64,000 nucleotides of DNA, from NCBI GenBank assembly GCA_003255025.1, contig QANY01008042.1:2096077-2160076 (forward strand). Reading direction: 5' to 3'. The translations under genes and the position numbers were made by a program. Origin of the DNA: Datisca glomerata (Eukaryota; Streptophyta; Magnoliopsida; Cucurbitales; Datiscaceae). The notes beneath the pieces are model-generated. The model did no database searches, was not told where the DNA came from, and saw only the letters and a list, made by a program, of their open reading frames with translations. Below are positions 43,482-54,410 of the stretch, in pieces (positions within the stretch are counted from its first letter, which is position 1; every line of letters begins with the position of its first letter).

Positions 43482-43738
43482 ATGTATTATCGATGCAACA
43501 TCTTCTTCTTCATCTTCTTCTTCTTCTTCTTCATCTTCAACTTCTTTCATCTTCATCTTCATCTTCTTCTTCTTCTTTTTCTTCGTCTTTCTTCCGTTCC
43601 TTTTCTTTTGTTTCTTCTTCCTTCTCTACCATCTCTTATTCTTCTTCCTTCTGTTCCTTCTCTCATTCTTCATTCTTTTTCTCTTCCTTGTCAGTCTCCG
43701 TCTCTTCCCCGTCTATAGCCATCATCATAGCAGATTGA
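43482..43738 (-). pseudogene. Acidic/Lys-rich linker coding region of DUF1985-Ulp1 gene (G3)
   Basis: On the plus strand this is a TTC/CTT-rich tract, but in the direction of the surrounding gene it encodes MMAIDGEETETDKEEKKNEE, then after stops VEKEEETKEKERKKDEEKEE and DEDEDERS. Such acidic low-complexity linkers are typical between DUF1985 and the Ulp1 domain. Two or more stops interrupt it. The region is absent from G2. Confidence 0.6.
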
Positions 43739-44119
43739 TGACAAAATGAGTAATCATCTGGCCTCGATGTTACCAGATGATCCAGCAAAATTTTAATTTA
43801 AAAAATTGCAAAGGAAATGTTTGATTGCATATACAAAATCTTTTTGTCCAATGAAGTGATCTTTTGGTCTATTCCAATCAGACATTTCCTCACCCAATCT
43901 TCATGTCCATTGAACTTCATGTCTATTGAACTTCTTGGACATAATATTCTTCTTCTCTATTTTTTCATTGGCCTCATCGAACCTCTTCCACCTCGTCTTC
44001 TTCTCTTCTTCCTTTTCAATGGCATCTTCTTCCTCATTAGCTTCCTATTCTACTGGAAAGAATAACTAATGAGGCGTTGACTAAAAAAATATGTAATATT
44101 ATGCAGACAAACCAGAAAA

Positions 44120-44500
44120 GGGTGACTACACGATCAGTTACATGAACCTCGTATAGTCATCGTGTAGACTACACGATCGGTTACACGGACCACGTGTAGT
44201 CATCATGTAGACGACACGATCGATTACACGGACCTCGTGTAATCATCATGTAGACTACACGATTGCCTACATGGACCTCGTGTAGTCATCGTGTAGACTA
44301 CACAATCGGTTAAACGGACCTAGAGTATCCCTTGTATAGACTACACGATGGTTACATGGACCTCGTGTAATCTACTCAATGATTACACTGATCTACACGA
44401 TGATGACATGACATTGGTGTAACCTTCACGTAGACTACACGAGGTTAGTGTAACCATCGTGTAGTCTACACGATGACTACATGAGGTCCGTGTTCAAGAA
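44120..44500. repeat. Palindromic array, CACGGACCTCGTGTAGTCAT variant (G3)
   Basis: About nine units alternating CGTGTAGTCATCGTGTAGAC and TACACGATCGGTTACACGGA. The perfect odd palindrome TCGTGTAGACTACACGA occurs at about 44159-44175. It lies between the linker region and the DUF1985 exon. Confidence 0.9.
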
Positions 44501-45025
44501 GAAGAATGGTAGGAAATGATTTTGAACATACCTTCTCTTCAACTATTGATCTTTAGTAGCTTTTTTCTTCTTCATCCTCAGTAGGGACCAATGAAAGAAT
44601 TGTCAACTAAAATGCAAAAAAATATAAATAGTGCATGTGAAAGTAATATAATTTAACTTGTCAACATAATTCGCCAACATACATTCTCCTTCAAAAGTTT
44701 TTTTTGAAGATTCTCAACCGGTACTATCGTGGTCGGACACCACTTGAGAATTTTTGGCACCTTGGTCGAAACCTGGTTACCATACAAACCACCCACCAAG
44801 GGGATATTTTCAAATACTCACGCCTATTTAAATAAAAGAGAGTAATTCAGTTTTCAACACATATATTTTTATACACCACTATATAAAATTAAATAAATTG
44901 TACCTGAAAGGCAAAAAAACATCCATTTAGTGAATATCCATGAACATTTTCTGGGGATTTCTGTGTTTTTTTATCTTTAAGATCATAAAAAATAACATTT
45001 GTATTCTTGACAACTAATAATGATT

Positions 45026-45640
45026 TCATTGTTTTGGAGAAAGAGAGCTCTCCCCACGGATATTGGTTGACGCTTCAAGGTTGTCAACCAAAACCATCCA
45101 TCTCTTCTCAATTTGGGTATGCTTCTCCTTTCCCAACAGAAAATGTTCTAGCAAATAAATCAGAGCCATCTTAACCTGATCAGAATCTGCCTTATATTCA
45201 GAGTTTTTAAAATTCTCCTCTAACTCAACCATGGTTATTGATTGAGTTTTGGGAAAGTGCATATCAAAGAGTCTTTTTAGGCCACGAGTCTTCTTCTCAT
45301 CACGAAATTCACTAAACTTTAGTCCAGTCATCAATAAGAACTCATTCTTAGAGAAGCACAGTGGTTCCTTATTGACAAGAAACTAGATTTTCTCCTCAGA
45401 TGGAGTGTCGTCTACATATTTGGCCTCCCTGACCAGCACCTGGTGGTAGACATTTGCTGAAAACTTCATGATTGGGAGATCAAGGAGATGACCAAAGCAT
45501 GTCTTCCTAAATAGGGATAGTTGATGAGTTGTAAGCTTGGTCTTGATAACCTCTATGCAGTGAGTATTACACTTTACACTGACCCCTTACTTTTGGAATT
45601 CTGTTAACGTCATGAATGTATCTTAGTTGCATCTTTGATG
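45026..45640 (-). pseudogene. DUF1985 exon of MULE gene (G3)
   Basis: Starts after CTACAG with ATGGATTCATCAAAGATGCA (MDSSKMQLRYIHDVNRIPK). It continues CFGHLLDLPIMKFSANVYHQ, YVDDTPSEEK then a stop, FLVNKEPLCFSKNEFLLMTG, then the intact frame 45334-45026 with RLFDMHFPKTQSITMVELEE and MALIYLLEHFLLGKEKHTQI. This is the best preserved of the three DUF1985 copies, disabled by about two stops and a frameshift near the start. The start codon lies directly after the leader intron. Confidence 0.8.
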
Positions 45641-45689
45641 AATCCATAACCTGTAGAAAATTCAAGGTAAACATAAGATTAGAAAATGT

Positions 45690-45895
45690 ACACGATACTC
45701 CTGTAGTCATCATGTAAACTACATGAAGGGTACACGACCCTGGTGTTATCCTCGTGTAGTCTATACGAGGGTCATGTAATCCTCGTGTAGACTACACGAT
45801 GAACGTGTCCTCCCTCATGTAACCATCCTATAGTGTACACAAGGTTTACGCGATCCTCGTGTAGACTACAGGATGGTTACACGATGAGCGTGTAC
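45690..45895. repeat. Palindromic array in DUF1985 intron 1 (G3)
   Basis: CGTGTAGTCTATACGAGGGT, ATCCTCGTGTAGACTACACG and related words. Same intron as the arrays at 24120-24235 and 36370-36580, and with the same GAGG/CCTC variant, so the array predates the split of the three copies. Confidence 0.87.
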
Positions 45896-46144
45896 ATAGA
45901 AAATAGACACAATGCAAGACCAGAACCTCAGGTACCCAGAAAAAATACTCAGAAACCTAGAAGAAAAAACACTGAAACCCATAAAAATATTAGAAAAAAC
46001 AAACTTGTTGTGATTCGGACATCCACAAAAAACAGAAACGCAGAAATCTAAAAAAACCTCAGAAACCCAGAAAAGACACCTTAGAACCGAGAAAAAATAT
46101 CTCAGAATCCAGAAAACAAATACTCAGAAACCAAAAACTTACCT

Positions 46145-46270
46145 TGTTGTGGGAGATGAAGGCTCAAGGATTTGCAGAGAGAGAGAGATGGTGCGACTTC
46201 GAGAGAGTGAGAGATAATAACAGTAAGAGAGAAATGAGAGAAATACAAGTGGAGTACACAAAGGGGTGAA
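46145..46270 (-). other. Leader exon of G3 DUF1985-Ulp1 gene
   Basis: On the minus strand a pyrimidine-rich leader with TCTCTCATTTCTCTCTTACT ends CAACAAG|GTAAGT at about 46143. It aligns with 23800-23936 of G1, which ends in a similar donor. Confidence 0.6.
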
Positions 46271-46503
46271 GTTTCGTGTAATGTGTAATAATCACTTTTT
46301 TTTTCAAGCCGTCGTTTGAAATTTATGAATAGGTTTTTTGATAATTTCATAAGTTAATTTTGAATTGAAGGTAAGCCAGAAATCAAGATAAATAAAAATT
46401 AGTGTAGATGTCAAATTTTATAAAATAATTAATATAGAAGTTTACTTTAATAAAAAATCCATCCAGATTTATTCTTAATAGGAATACTTATTTGAAATTA
46501 CCC

Positions 46504-47196
46504 AAATAATATCACTTCTTGTTCGTTTAAATAAAAAGGGTTGATACGTTTCCACGAGGTTCTGGGTTGCGGACATGTACTTTTATATACTTCAATAAAA
46601 AACAAATTCAATTATTGACATTCACTTGACATGTTTCTAGGAATTTATGTTCCATTCCAATCCTTGGCAAACCAATGTCCAATTTGGTATTGTTTTGTCG
46701 GCTTTATTCAATGAAAGCCTAAAATGCACGAACCTAAGAGAAGTCTAAAATATCTATTCCAAAATAGTGCCTCCAATTATATGTATTTGGAGAGTATATA
46801 ATGACAAAATGAAATCTTATTGTGTGCTAAACTCTTGGCTGTATATGGATATTCTTTTTAGTATAAAGACAAGAAAAGTGTCAATTTTCCCAATATTTTT
46901 ATGATCTTAAATTGCGCCTAAACTAGCCATGACTGCTCCTAGCCTCTAGGATATCATATATATAGATTCTGCCGACACCATTCTCACTAGATTTATTTGA
47001 GAAAATTTAATGAAATCTCAATATATTTATTGATTCATACAAAAGATGAAAAATACAAATATATATATATATATATAGCTGATTTGTAGTGACAAATGAG
47101 AATAGTGAAGTCAACGAGGGAGGGAGGGCATTAGTATAGCTCGCTAGGTTAAGATGCTTATGAAACTTTAAAAAAGTAATTTGTTTTCCTTCCAAG
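46504..47196. other. Spacer right of MULE G3
   Basis: AT-rich; no gene or transposon end recognised, apart from a short TA run at about 47056-47078. Confidence 0.5.
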
Positions 47197-47745
47197 GTTG
47201 TTTGGAGAGCCTATTTTGATTCTAGCTCGAACTAAAGTATGTCTTACTTGCATCAGCTACTTGGATGTATTAAAGCTTTATTGTGATGCCTCTTTTTGTA
47301 ACTTCTCCAGATCTACTGTATTTGGAGTGATTGCTAAAAACCATTTAGGTGAGTCTGTTGGAGTTCTTGGCAAGAGAAGGTGATTGCTAGTAATTCTATG
47401 CAAGCTGAGCTGTTTACTATTCTTAATGGCATTGGTTTAGTACTCTCTAAATGATGGAAGAAATTTACTGTGGAACCTGATTGTAGAGTGATAGTATCAT
47501 GGTTGTCTAGTAATTTGCTCTAATTGGAGGCTCTACAGCTTGGTGGAAGAAATTATGCAGAGGATGAAATTGATTGAGACTGTCTCTATTAGGTGGAAAG
47601 CTTAATTGTAATAAAGTGGCCGATACCTTCTTAATGTAGCTCTGATCAAAACATATGTTTTACCGAAGCTTGTAATCTTCCAAATTTCATTCTCAACTTT
47701 ATTGAAGATGAGAAGGTTGTACTTCCAGTTTTTAAACCTCTTTAA
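47197..47745 (+). pseudogene. RNase H-like (RVT_3) fragment
   Basis: Reads VLKLYCDASFCNFSRSTVFG then VIAKNHLGESVGVLGKR. After a frameshift come SMQAELFTILNGIGLVLS- and VEPDCRVIVSWLSSNL-like blocks. This is the plant reverse-transcriptase-like RNase H domain found in LINE-derived genes, with the first catalytic Asp in CDAS and the Glu in QAEL. The usual Gly-Val context is partly altered (STVFGV). Multiple frameshifts; no RT domain upstream. Confidence 0.65.
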
Positions 47746-47971
47746 ATGCAATGATATCTGTTTCTAAAAAAAAACTCTTTTTCTTTTTTTCTTCATATGA
47801 CATGCGCATGTACTAGTAGAGTAGTACTATAATTAATTCAAACAATATGAGACCGACCTCCAGCTATGGGCCTTTTGCAAACCCAAGTGAAAGTAATTTG
47901 TTTAGACGACCTATGTCTACTAGGAAGAGACATTTTTCCAAGATATATATGAATCATGCATAAATATAATG

Positions 47972-47976
47972 ATATA
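47972..47976. repeat. Target-site duplication ATATA, left of Gypsy element
   Basis: Matches 56735-56739 directly after the 3' LTR end. Confidence 0.7.
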
Positions 47977-48420
47977 TGTAAGGGATGGGTTAATCTCTAC
48001 CGTGAAAGATTGTGAACGGGAAAAAATGAAATTATGATGAGAAAGAGTGGGCAACATGGACATTGATGATGTCAATATAAAGATGACGTCGCGGTCAAAA
48101 GAGAATTAGATTTGAACGGCAGTTACTATTTTCCCACAATTCTATCAAACAATTACAATAAATATTAAATATTCATTAAGTCCATGACAACGGTGGTAAC
48201 AGCCACTATCACCATAAATATTCATTATATCCAATAAATTGAGAGAAAAATGGCCATTGAGGAAAATGCCTATAAATATCTCCATGTGTATCAAACAATT
48301 TCAATTCGAACTCAATACAAAAGAGCTTTCGATTACATTTTCTTCGATATTCTTTTATCTCTCAATTTTCTTATTCGTATTCTAATTTTCGAATACCGTG
48401 AGGGAAATTTTTTTCTTACT
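47977..48420 (+). mobile_element. Gypsy 5' LTR (444 bp)
   Basis: Begins TGTAAGGGATGG; ends TTTCTTACT with T in place of the final A. It contains TATAAATATCTCC at about 48271 followed by TCAAACAATTTCAATTCG, a likely promoter and transcription start as in the matching part of the 3' LTR. The sequence after it (GGTTGATGCTCTCGTTGAGA) occupies the place of a primer-binding site but is degenerate. Confidence 0.85.
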
Positions 48421-48742
48421 GGTTGATGCTCTCGTTGAGAGCTGAAAGATACTTGAGAGAGATCTACTCCAAAAAATCAAGGAAGCTGAGTACTAGATCC
48501 AACGTGGCTCGCGACAGCCAAAGCATAAACGATCTCGAGCAAAGAAATCATGATGCGCCGACAATGCTCGAAACAATTTTGAAAAGGACTACGGAGTTGG
48601 AAAATTAAAATGCTGAAACTTTAAACACAACTCTTCATGTGCTGTAAGACCAAGTCGCCAACTTGCAGCGAGAAGTCTGGCAGACACAGAACGAGATGAG
48701 CCAATCACATCGGGAAGAAATGAATGAAATACATGATCCAAC

Positions 48743-49775
48743 TAGGGGTGTGCAAATTTTTCAAGAACCAACCAAACCAAACCGAATTGGTTCGGTCGAT
48801 TCTTTTACTAAGGAAATTGAAATCAGTTCGGTTATTTTTAATAACCATAATTTTAGTTCAAACCGATTACAACAAATTTTCAATATATATATTATTAATT
48901 ATTTAAGTTAAAAATTAACCAAAACTAAAGTACCAAAACCCTAAGTCTCTCTCCCAATCTTCCTCGTGCATCTCGGCTCTCTCGTCTCTCTCACCTTGTG
49001 ATTGCAGACTTCTACCATCAGCTACCTCAACCATCGTCTCCCTCGTCCACCATTATCAAGTCTCCCAGCTCGAACTTCCCTCGTCGACTCGAAGTACTCT
49101 CTCTCCCTGCTCTCTCGTCTCTCTCACTTTATGACTGTAGACTTTTACGATCTGCTCTCTCAACCATCGTCTCCCTCGTCCACCATTATCAAGTCTCCAG
49201 CTCAAACTTCCCTCATTGGCTTGAAGCACTCTCTGCCTCTCTCTCAACTCGAGCTCAAGCTTTGTGCCTCTCTCTGTCTCTGTGAAGGCAAATAAAAGGC
49301 TTCAAGCTTAGATCTATTAGGCTTTGAATGTTTTGACTGAGATTCTTTTGGTTTCCACTGTTTCTCTAGTCTATGATTTTTCAGCTCTGTTACGGACTTA
49401 CTGTCTTTTTAGTCTATGATTGTTTCAAATGTTTCAATTGAGTTTGATTCTGTCGATTGTAACCAAAACCATTGTTTGACTATTTTGGTTGATTATGTTA
49501 GGCATAGATCTGTTGATTGTAATGGTTATTTGATGTTCTGCACAAGATTGGACTTGATGTTTTCAGTTTAAATTTCTTGATGATTTAAGAAATTTTTCTG
49601 GTGCAGCTTAACCGGTTATAAGTAACCGAACCGAACTAATTACTTTGGTTACATTCATTTTGGTTATAATGGTTATGCTAGCTTGGGTTGGTTATGTAAT
49701 TTAGGTAACTGGTAAATTCAGTTCGATTAAAAAAATCATTTACTAACCGACCGAACTGAACCATGCACACCCCTA
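48743..49775. mobile_element. hAT-like non-autonomous element inside Gypsy gag, about 1.03 kb
   Basis: Ends TAGGGGTGTGCA ... TGCACACCCCTA are perfect 12-bp inverted repeats. Subterminal AACCGAATTGGTTCGG and CCGAACCGAACT words match the 62332-62882 element, as does the right-hand AACCGGTTA.AAGTAAC block. The middle has a CT-rich segment with an internal duplication (48999-49290) foreign to the shorter family members. No clear 8-bp duplication remains at the flanks. Confidence 0.75.
48999..49265. repeat. Tandem duplication, about 133-bp CT-rich unit
   Basis: Two copies, starting near 49000 and 49133, share CAACCATCGTCTCCCTCGTC and CACCATTATCAAGTCTCC. The several open frames here result from the unit's composition. 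Confidence 0.85.
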
Positions 49776-50057
49776 GAGGCTTCGACCAACAAGAATGTAG
49801 GAATAAATCAAAGTCAAGATCAAGAGCGCAATGAAGAAGGTGAGGGGAAATCAAAGAACGTGGAGAATAGAGTGACAGGAATACCATGAGTCAAAGATGG
49901 ATTAACAGAACATGATAAAGAAAAATGCTCGACTAGAAAATGGCAGAAGCCAAGAGATTGGGCATAACAACTGTAGTGGACTTGGAGTCCCCCATATAGA
50001 TCCCGTTGACTCCAGAGATCTTGTCAACTCCAATCCCTAACAAGTTTATGCTGGATC

Positions 50058-51735
50058 GGGTTCTAAAAATTTGAAGAAAAATTTGAAGAAAAATCATTGA
50101 ACCACGAACGGTTTGTGAGCATCAAATTTTTTTACATCAATCAATTTGATTATATTAAATATTAAAACCACACATCCGATTATGCATACAAAGATAAACG
50201 TATTCAATAGAGGTGGAAACAATTTATACATTTTGGTTGTATCAGAGACTTTCTGAATTGGTGGAGTCCTTATTAAATGCTTCACATTCTTCGATCTACA
50301 AATCTATAAACTTCAATTAGTTTTCGCACCATTAACCACTAGTTGGATTCAGAAGTATATCTCGCAAGGACGTCATTAGGAACTGAGTGTGGGCTCTCAA
50401 AATAATTGAGGAAGAAAAATTTATTTTCTTCCTCTATGAATTTGGCGCAGCAGTAGGAGGGGGAGAGAGAAACATTTTTCTACTCTGTGTGATTAGGCTT
50501 GTGTCAACACTTAGGGAGGCAATCCTAATGCCATCCATTATATAAAAATTTTAGAATTTTCACGTATACCACATATATAATTATCAAAAAATTCACCTCC
50601 ATAATCTATAATTATCAAAAATTACATCTCTCATTAAAGTCAATATTGTATCCAAATTCATCAACCCAAAATTGATAAATTTAAATTAATCTCCATCAAT
50701 TAATTAATTAATTTCTCTTATTTACTAACTATTTAATAATTAGAAAATAATAAATTAATTCATTTGAACATCAGTTAATTATTCTTCATTAATTAAGTGA
50801 CAACACCCATCATATATGAGTTTAGGAAATACGCCTTGGCTCAAAACACATTTTGATCCAACTAATGTTGTTTCTTCTATTATTGTCCTCATAAGCTACT
50901 CTTGAGATCGTATGAACCCACATGAATAAAGCTATAGGATCAAATACCCGGTGAATTTATCTCTATAAATTCCTTATCTATTTAATCCTGACATAGTACG
51001 ACTTCACTATAGGTTCAATGCCGAATCAACTCTCGATTCATGCGTACTACATTTTTTGTTGGTGCAAATCAACACTTTTATTTCACGGTTTATAGAATAT
51101 TTTAACATATTACCCTCCGTGAATATCAATGATAGATTTCATCGAGTACCTGGTCAAGTTAATTTATTCACACATCCATCAATGAAACATAAGGTGATAT
51201 TGTTGCATTTTACAATCTAACCACGAATTTTTATATATGTGAATCATACAACTCCAACATAGTTGATTCACGATCCTAACAACCGAGGTATTGTCCGACA
51301 ATTTGAACTCACTCCTTTGACATATCAAAGATCGTAACTAACTAGGTCAAGTTTCGTATTCACCTCAGGATTAAGGTAATTATAAAAATACCCTTATGGT
51401 GTAACAATTAATTTGTTACTGGTCTATTCAACAAGTTCCATAACATGTCTAGGTCAACGTTATAGTCTCTACTCTCATTCTTAAAGACCGACATCCTTTG
51501 GTTCAACCTAACAGTCGTAATCAAACTCGATTGCTCAGTCGATCTTAAGACTGCGAATAACTTTCTGAACTATTTCAGAAGAGTTTATCTGGAAGACCCT
51601 TCAGTCTTTATTCTTCTTACGTTGACAATAGTTTCAAGATTTGAGTAAATTATAAATATACTTTAATTAATAGAAAAACTTTCATTCATTCATTCAGTAA
51701 TACAAAATGTTAAAGAAATAACTAAATACTCATAA
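50058..51735. mobile_element. Probable foreign LTR inserted in Gypsy gag
   Basis: About 1.7 kb of non-coding AT-rich sequence separates two parts of gag that are normally close together. It has the texture of a plant LTR (no frames, TATA-rich, long), but I could not fix TG...CA ends or a target duplication. The repeated TTTGAAGAAAAA at about 50070-50093 is near the left edge. Confidence 0.4.
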
Positions 51736-52863
51736 ATAGTTATTATAGACTACTTTATGAACATAATTTCAATAGTTCACATCCCCAAGTTTAAATACCA
51801 TCCAGGAATAACAGACCCGGTGGAGCACCTGAGATGGTTTCGACAGAAGATGATATTTTATCAACACAAGGATGCGTTCGTGTGCAGAATGTTCCCAACA
51901 AGCCTCGACGATAATGTGCTAAAATGGTATCACTCTCTTCCCCATTTTCTATTACTAACTTTTCTGTTATGTCTTTTATCTTTTTGAATTAGTACGTAAC
52001 CGATCGATCTGTTACTGAAGATTCAGAACATCTTCTAACAAACTCGATAAAGAAAGGAGAGTTCTCACGCGAATATACATAATGTTTCAAGGAAGAAATG
52101 GGAAAGGTGGAAAACCGCGACGAACGTGTAGCTCAGTGGTGTTCAGAAGAGGGATGGGTCCTCACTATTCGATGACTTATCTAAGGAGAACCTGCTCAGT
52201 ATGATGAAAACATTCCTTAGAGATCAAATGTATATCAACCTCGAAGAGGAGAGGAAAGCATGACGCGGTTGTTAGAAAAACTGGCTGCCACATCCAACAC
52301 GAATGCCAAGCAAAAAATCGAAGCTCTCAGAAGTAAAGACAAACATGAAGAAAACAGACAAGATAAAAGATCGAAGGGATCCTAATGATTTACCCGAAGA
52401 GAGAGAATGTATACTTCACTTACCATCTTAGTTAATCAGATCCTGTGAGCAGTAAAAGATGAGTCATGGCTGAACAGACCGCCACCGATGAAGAAAGAGC
52501 TGACTGAGAAGAAAAGTTCTGCTCATTTCATAAAAGCTATGAGCATATGACGAAGGATTGCTACCAACTAAAAGACTACATTGAAGAACTCACCAACAAG
52601 AGTCATCTTTGTTAATACGTTGCCAAGACAGACGATAGATAAGAGAAAGGCAAATAGAGAAGAGAAAAGTTCTAGAACCATTATGCATTGTTAGAAGGAT
52701 CATGTCAGAAAGAAAGAAAGAAATATTATAAGAAAACATCAATAGTCGAGGAAGGAGAAGAGAACATGTTTGAAGAAGCATTAATCACCTTCAATGGCAA
52801 AGAAGATGCTCAAGTTACTCAAACCCACAACAATGCCTTAGTAATATCCTAGGCCGTTCAACC

Positions 52864-53217
52864 ATGGACAAAATGGGAAAAATTATGAAACCGGGGGCAG
52901 CCTTTATTTGGTTTCAATGGAGAGGTCACTTATTCAGAAGAAACATTTTCTCTTCCTGTACTAGCAGAGCCTTTCAACCACTTAACGAAGTCGTAGTCAT
53001 TGATACGCCCTCTCCATATAACGCAATATTAGGCAGAGTATGGATTCATAAGATGAAGGCTATTCCACCCACCTATCATCAAACCCTGAAGTATGCGAGC
53101 CTGGACGGGGTGAAGATAATTAAATGGGACCAAGCCGTAGCCCGATGCTGTATAGTCACCACACTCGAAGCCGCTAAGAAAGTGACAGAGAAACGACTAG
53201 TGAGCCAACAACAATAG
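52864..53217 (+). pseudogene. Gypsy protease region
   Basis: Reads AFQPLNEVVVIDTPSPYNAI then LGRVWIHKMKAIPPTYHQTL and KYASLDGVKIIKWDQAVARC, matching the C-terminal part of Tat/Athila-type retropepsin with the ILGR flap-side motif. The DTG active-site segment upstream is not clearly preserved. The frame is open for 117 codons to a TAG at 53215. Confidence 0.75.
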
Positions 53218-53226
53218 CAATTAAAG

Positions 53227-53493
53227 GTGTTGAATAAAATGTTTGAAGAAGAGGCGCCAACATACGAAGTGACAGAAGAGCTGGTGGAGGTAAAATTCAA
53301 TCAGGGTACTAAAGTAACCAAGATAGGGCCAACTCTGTCACAAGAAGAACAAGAAGAGCCCATAAACTTCTTAAAGAAAAATGAAGACATGTATGCAGAA
53401 ACCCCAAAAGATATGCTGGGGATACACGAAGAAGTCATATACCACATATTGAATATAAATTCGGGAATCAGAACTGTGAAGCAAAAGAGATAG
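53227..53493 (+). pseudogene. Gypsy RT N-terminal extension, truncated
   Basis: Reads EEEAPTYEVTEELVEVKFNQ, KVTKIGPTLSQEEQEEPINF and KDMLGIHEEVIYHILNINSG, ending TVKQKR. This is the conserved lead-in to the RT domain (DMxGIxxxVxxHxLN ... VKQKRR). The RT palm that should follow is absent; a TAG comes at 53491. Confidence 0.8.
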
Positions 53494-54410
53494 GTCTTCG
53501 CTTTATAAAGAAAAAAAGCAATCAGTCAAATGAAAGCATAAATAATATGCAATAAAAAGGGAGAGGGGCACAATCACTCACCATATGACCTCCATTAAGT
53601 GGGGGTGTGGGAGTGACTACCACCTCTCCAGTGACAAGTGACCTGAATGTCTCAATGTTCTACCACTTGTCACCTTTTGGCAAGTCCAGAATCAGAGGAC
53701 CACCGACAAGACCATTGCGTGGGGTAGCGTAGTGGTGACCATTTTCTCTCTAATGGAGTATAACAGATGAAATTCATTTAAACCTGAATCGACCAAACAA
53801 ACAGTTTAGAGATTCAAAACCTAACAAAATCCTATATGTGTTTGGAGTAAACTGTACAGGGAAAATATCATGGTAATGAAAAATTTGCTGGAAAAGAGGA
53901 TAAATAGGAAAGCAAAAGCCAAAAGCTACATACATATTCCTGAAATTTAAGATTCTAAGGTATGAGGAGGGACTAACAAGATCACCATAAGAATAAGAGC
54001 AGTCAACCCCTTCGAGGAAAGATCTACGAAAGCGAGAAACAAAATGGTTAAACTCATCTTTATTTCTAATCCTAGGGACAATAGGTGAGAAAGAAGACGA
54101 CGTTAAAGAAGCTTAAAGATGAAGAAAGAAGAAGAATACTTACTGAAAAAGTGTGCGCGTGAAGAAAGAGAAGGTAAAAATATTTAACTATGATCTCAGT
54201 GGACGTTAAACGACGAATTTGAGAGGTTAAAGTAATAATTGTCAAAATGAAATGACACATGAGGCAAAAAGGTGAATAGGTACAAATACATGGTGCAATA
54301 GCATTAGCGGAAGAGCAAATGGGAGCTAAACGGTTGAAGACGTCTGTCTTTCACCCAAGAAAACTAATGATGGCGTTCAGAAAGATGAAACGATGCCAGA
54401 CAGAAAGCAA
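53494..54410 (+). other. Non-coding internal region of Gypsy element
   Basis: No RT, RNase H or integrase motif. About 53570-53710 is relatively GC-rich with two partly inverted CACTTGTCAC/GTGACAAGTG words. A purine-rich stretch ends at AGACAGAAAGCAA directly before the 3' LTR and may be the polypurine tract. Confidence 0.55.

Larger units (their letters stand above)
39600..46503 (-). mobile_element. Kaonashi-type MULE, copy G3 (left end missing)
   Basis: Reading from the right end: a terminus at 46503 (reverse complement starts GGGTAATTTCAAATAAG), leader exon 46270-46145, intron with array, DUF1985 exon (45635-45026), acidic linker region, Ulp1 exons (42225-41690), array, and a convergent mudrA gene (39600-40726, plus). 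The leader and DUF1985 parts match copy G1. The left inverted repeat and the mudrA 5' half are absent. The element is larger than G2 and keeps most of the gene order of the family. Confidence 0.65.
48423..52620 (+). pseudogene. Gypsy gag, interrupted by two insertions
   Basis: N-terminal part 48423-48742 (LSLRAERYLREIYSKKSRKL), a piece after the hAT-like insertion from 49776, then the gag core from 51757: IVHIPKFKYHPGITDPVEHL, RWFRQKMIFYQHKDAFVCRM and FPTSLDDNVLKWYHSLP. A zinc-knuckle-like CSFHKSYEHMTKDC at about 52517-52560 is followed by YQLKDYIEELTNK. This is the gag of Tat/Athila-type plant Gypsy elements. Stops occur in the middle part (52020-52480). Confidence 0.8.

Noticed and set aside
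43364..43749. Ser/Phe-rich open frames on the plus strand
   Set aside because: They are the reverse complement of a GAA/GAT-rich acidic linker of the minus-strand MULE gene.
38395..45895. CRISPR-like arrays of short repeats
   Set aside because: Units are contiguous imperfect palindromes with no unique spacers of constant length, no cas genes, and the setting is a plant MULE.
36117..46503. One single MULE spanning both termini
   Set aside because: Flanking 9-mers (TGAGTTTTT and AAATAATAT) do not match, and gene content is duplicated in mirror image, so two copies are more likely.
48998..49295. Two overlapping 95-97-codon frames, plus strand
   Set aside because: Both lie in a duplicated CT-rich tract inside a MITE, and neither has a recognisable domain.
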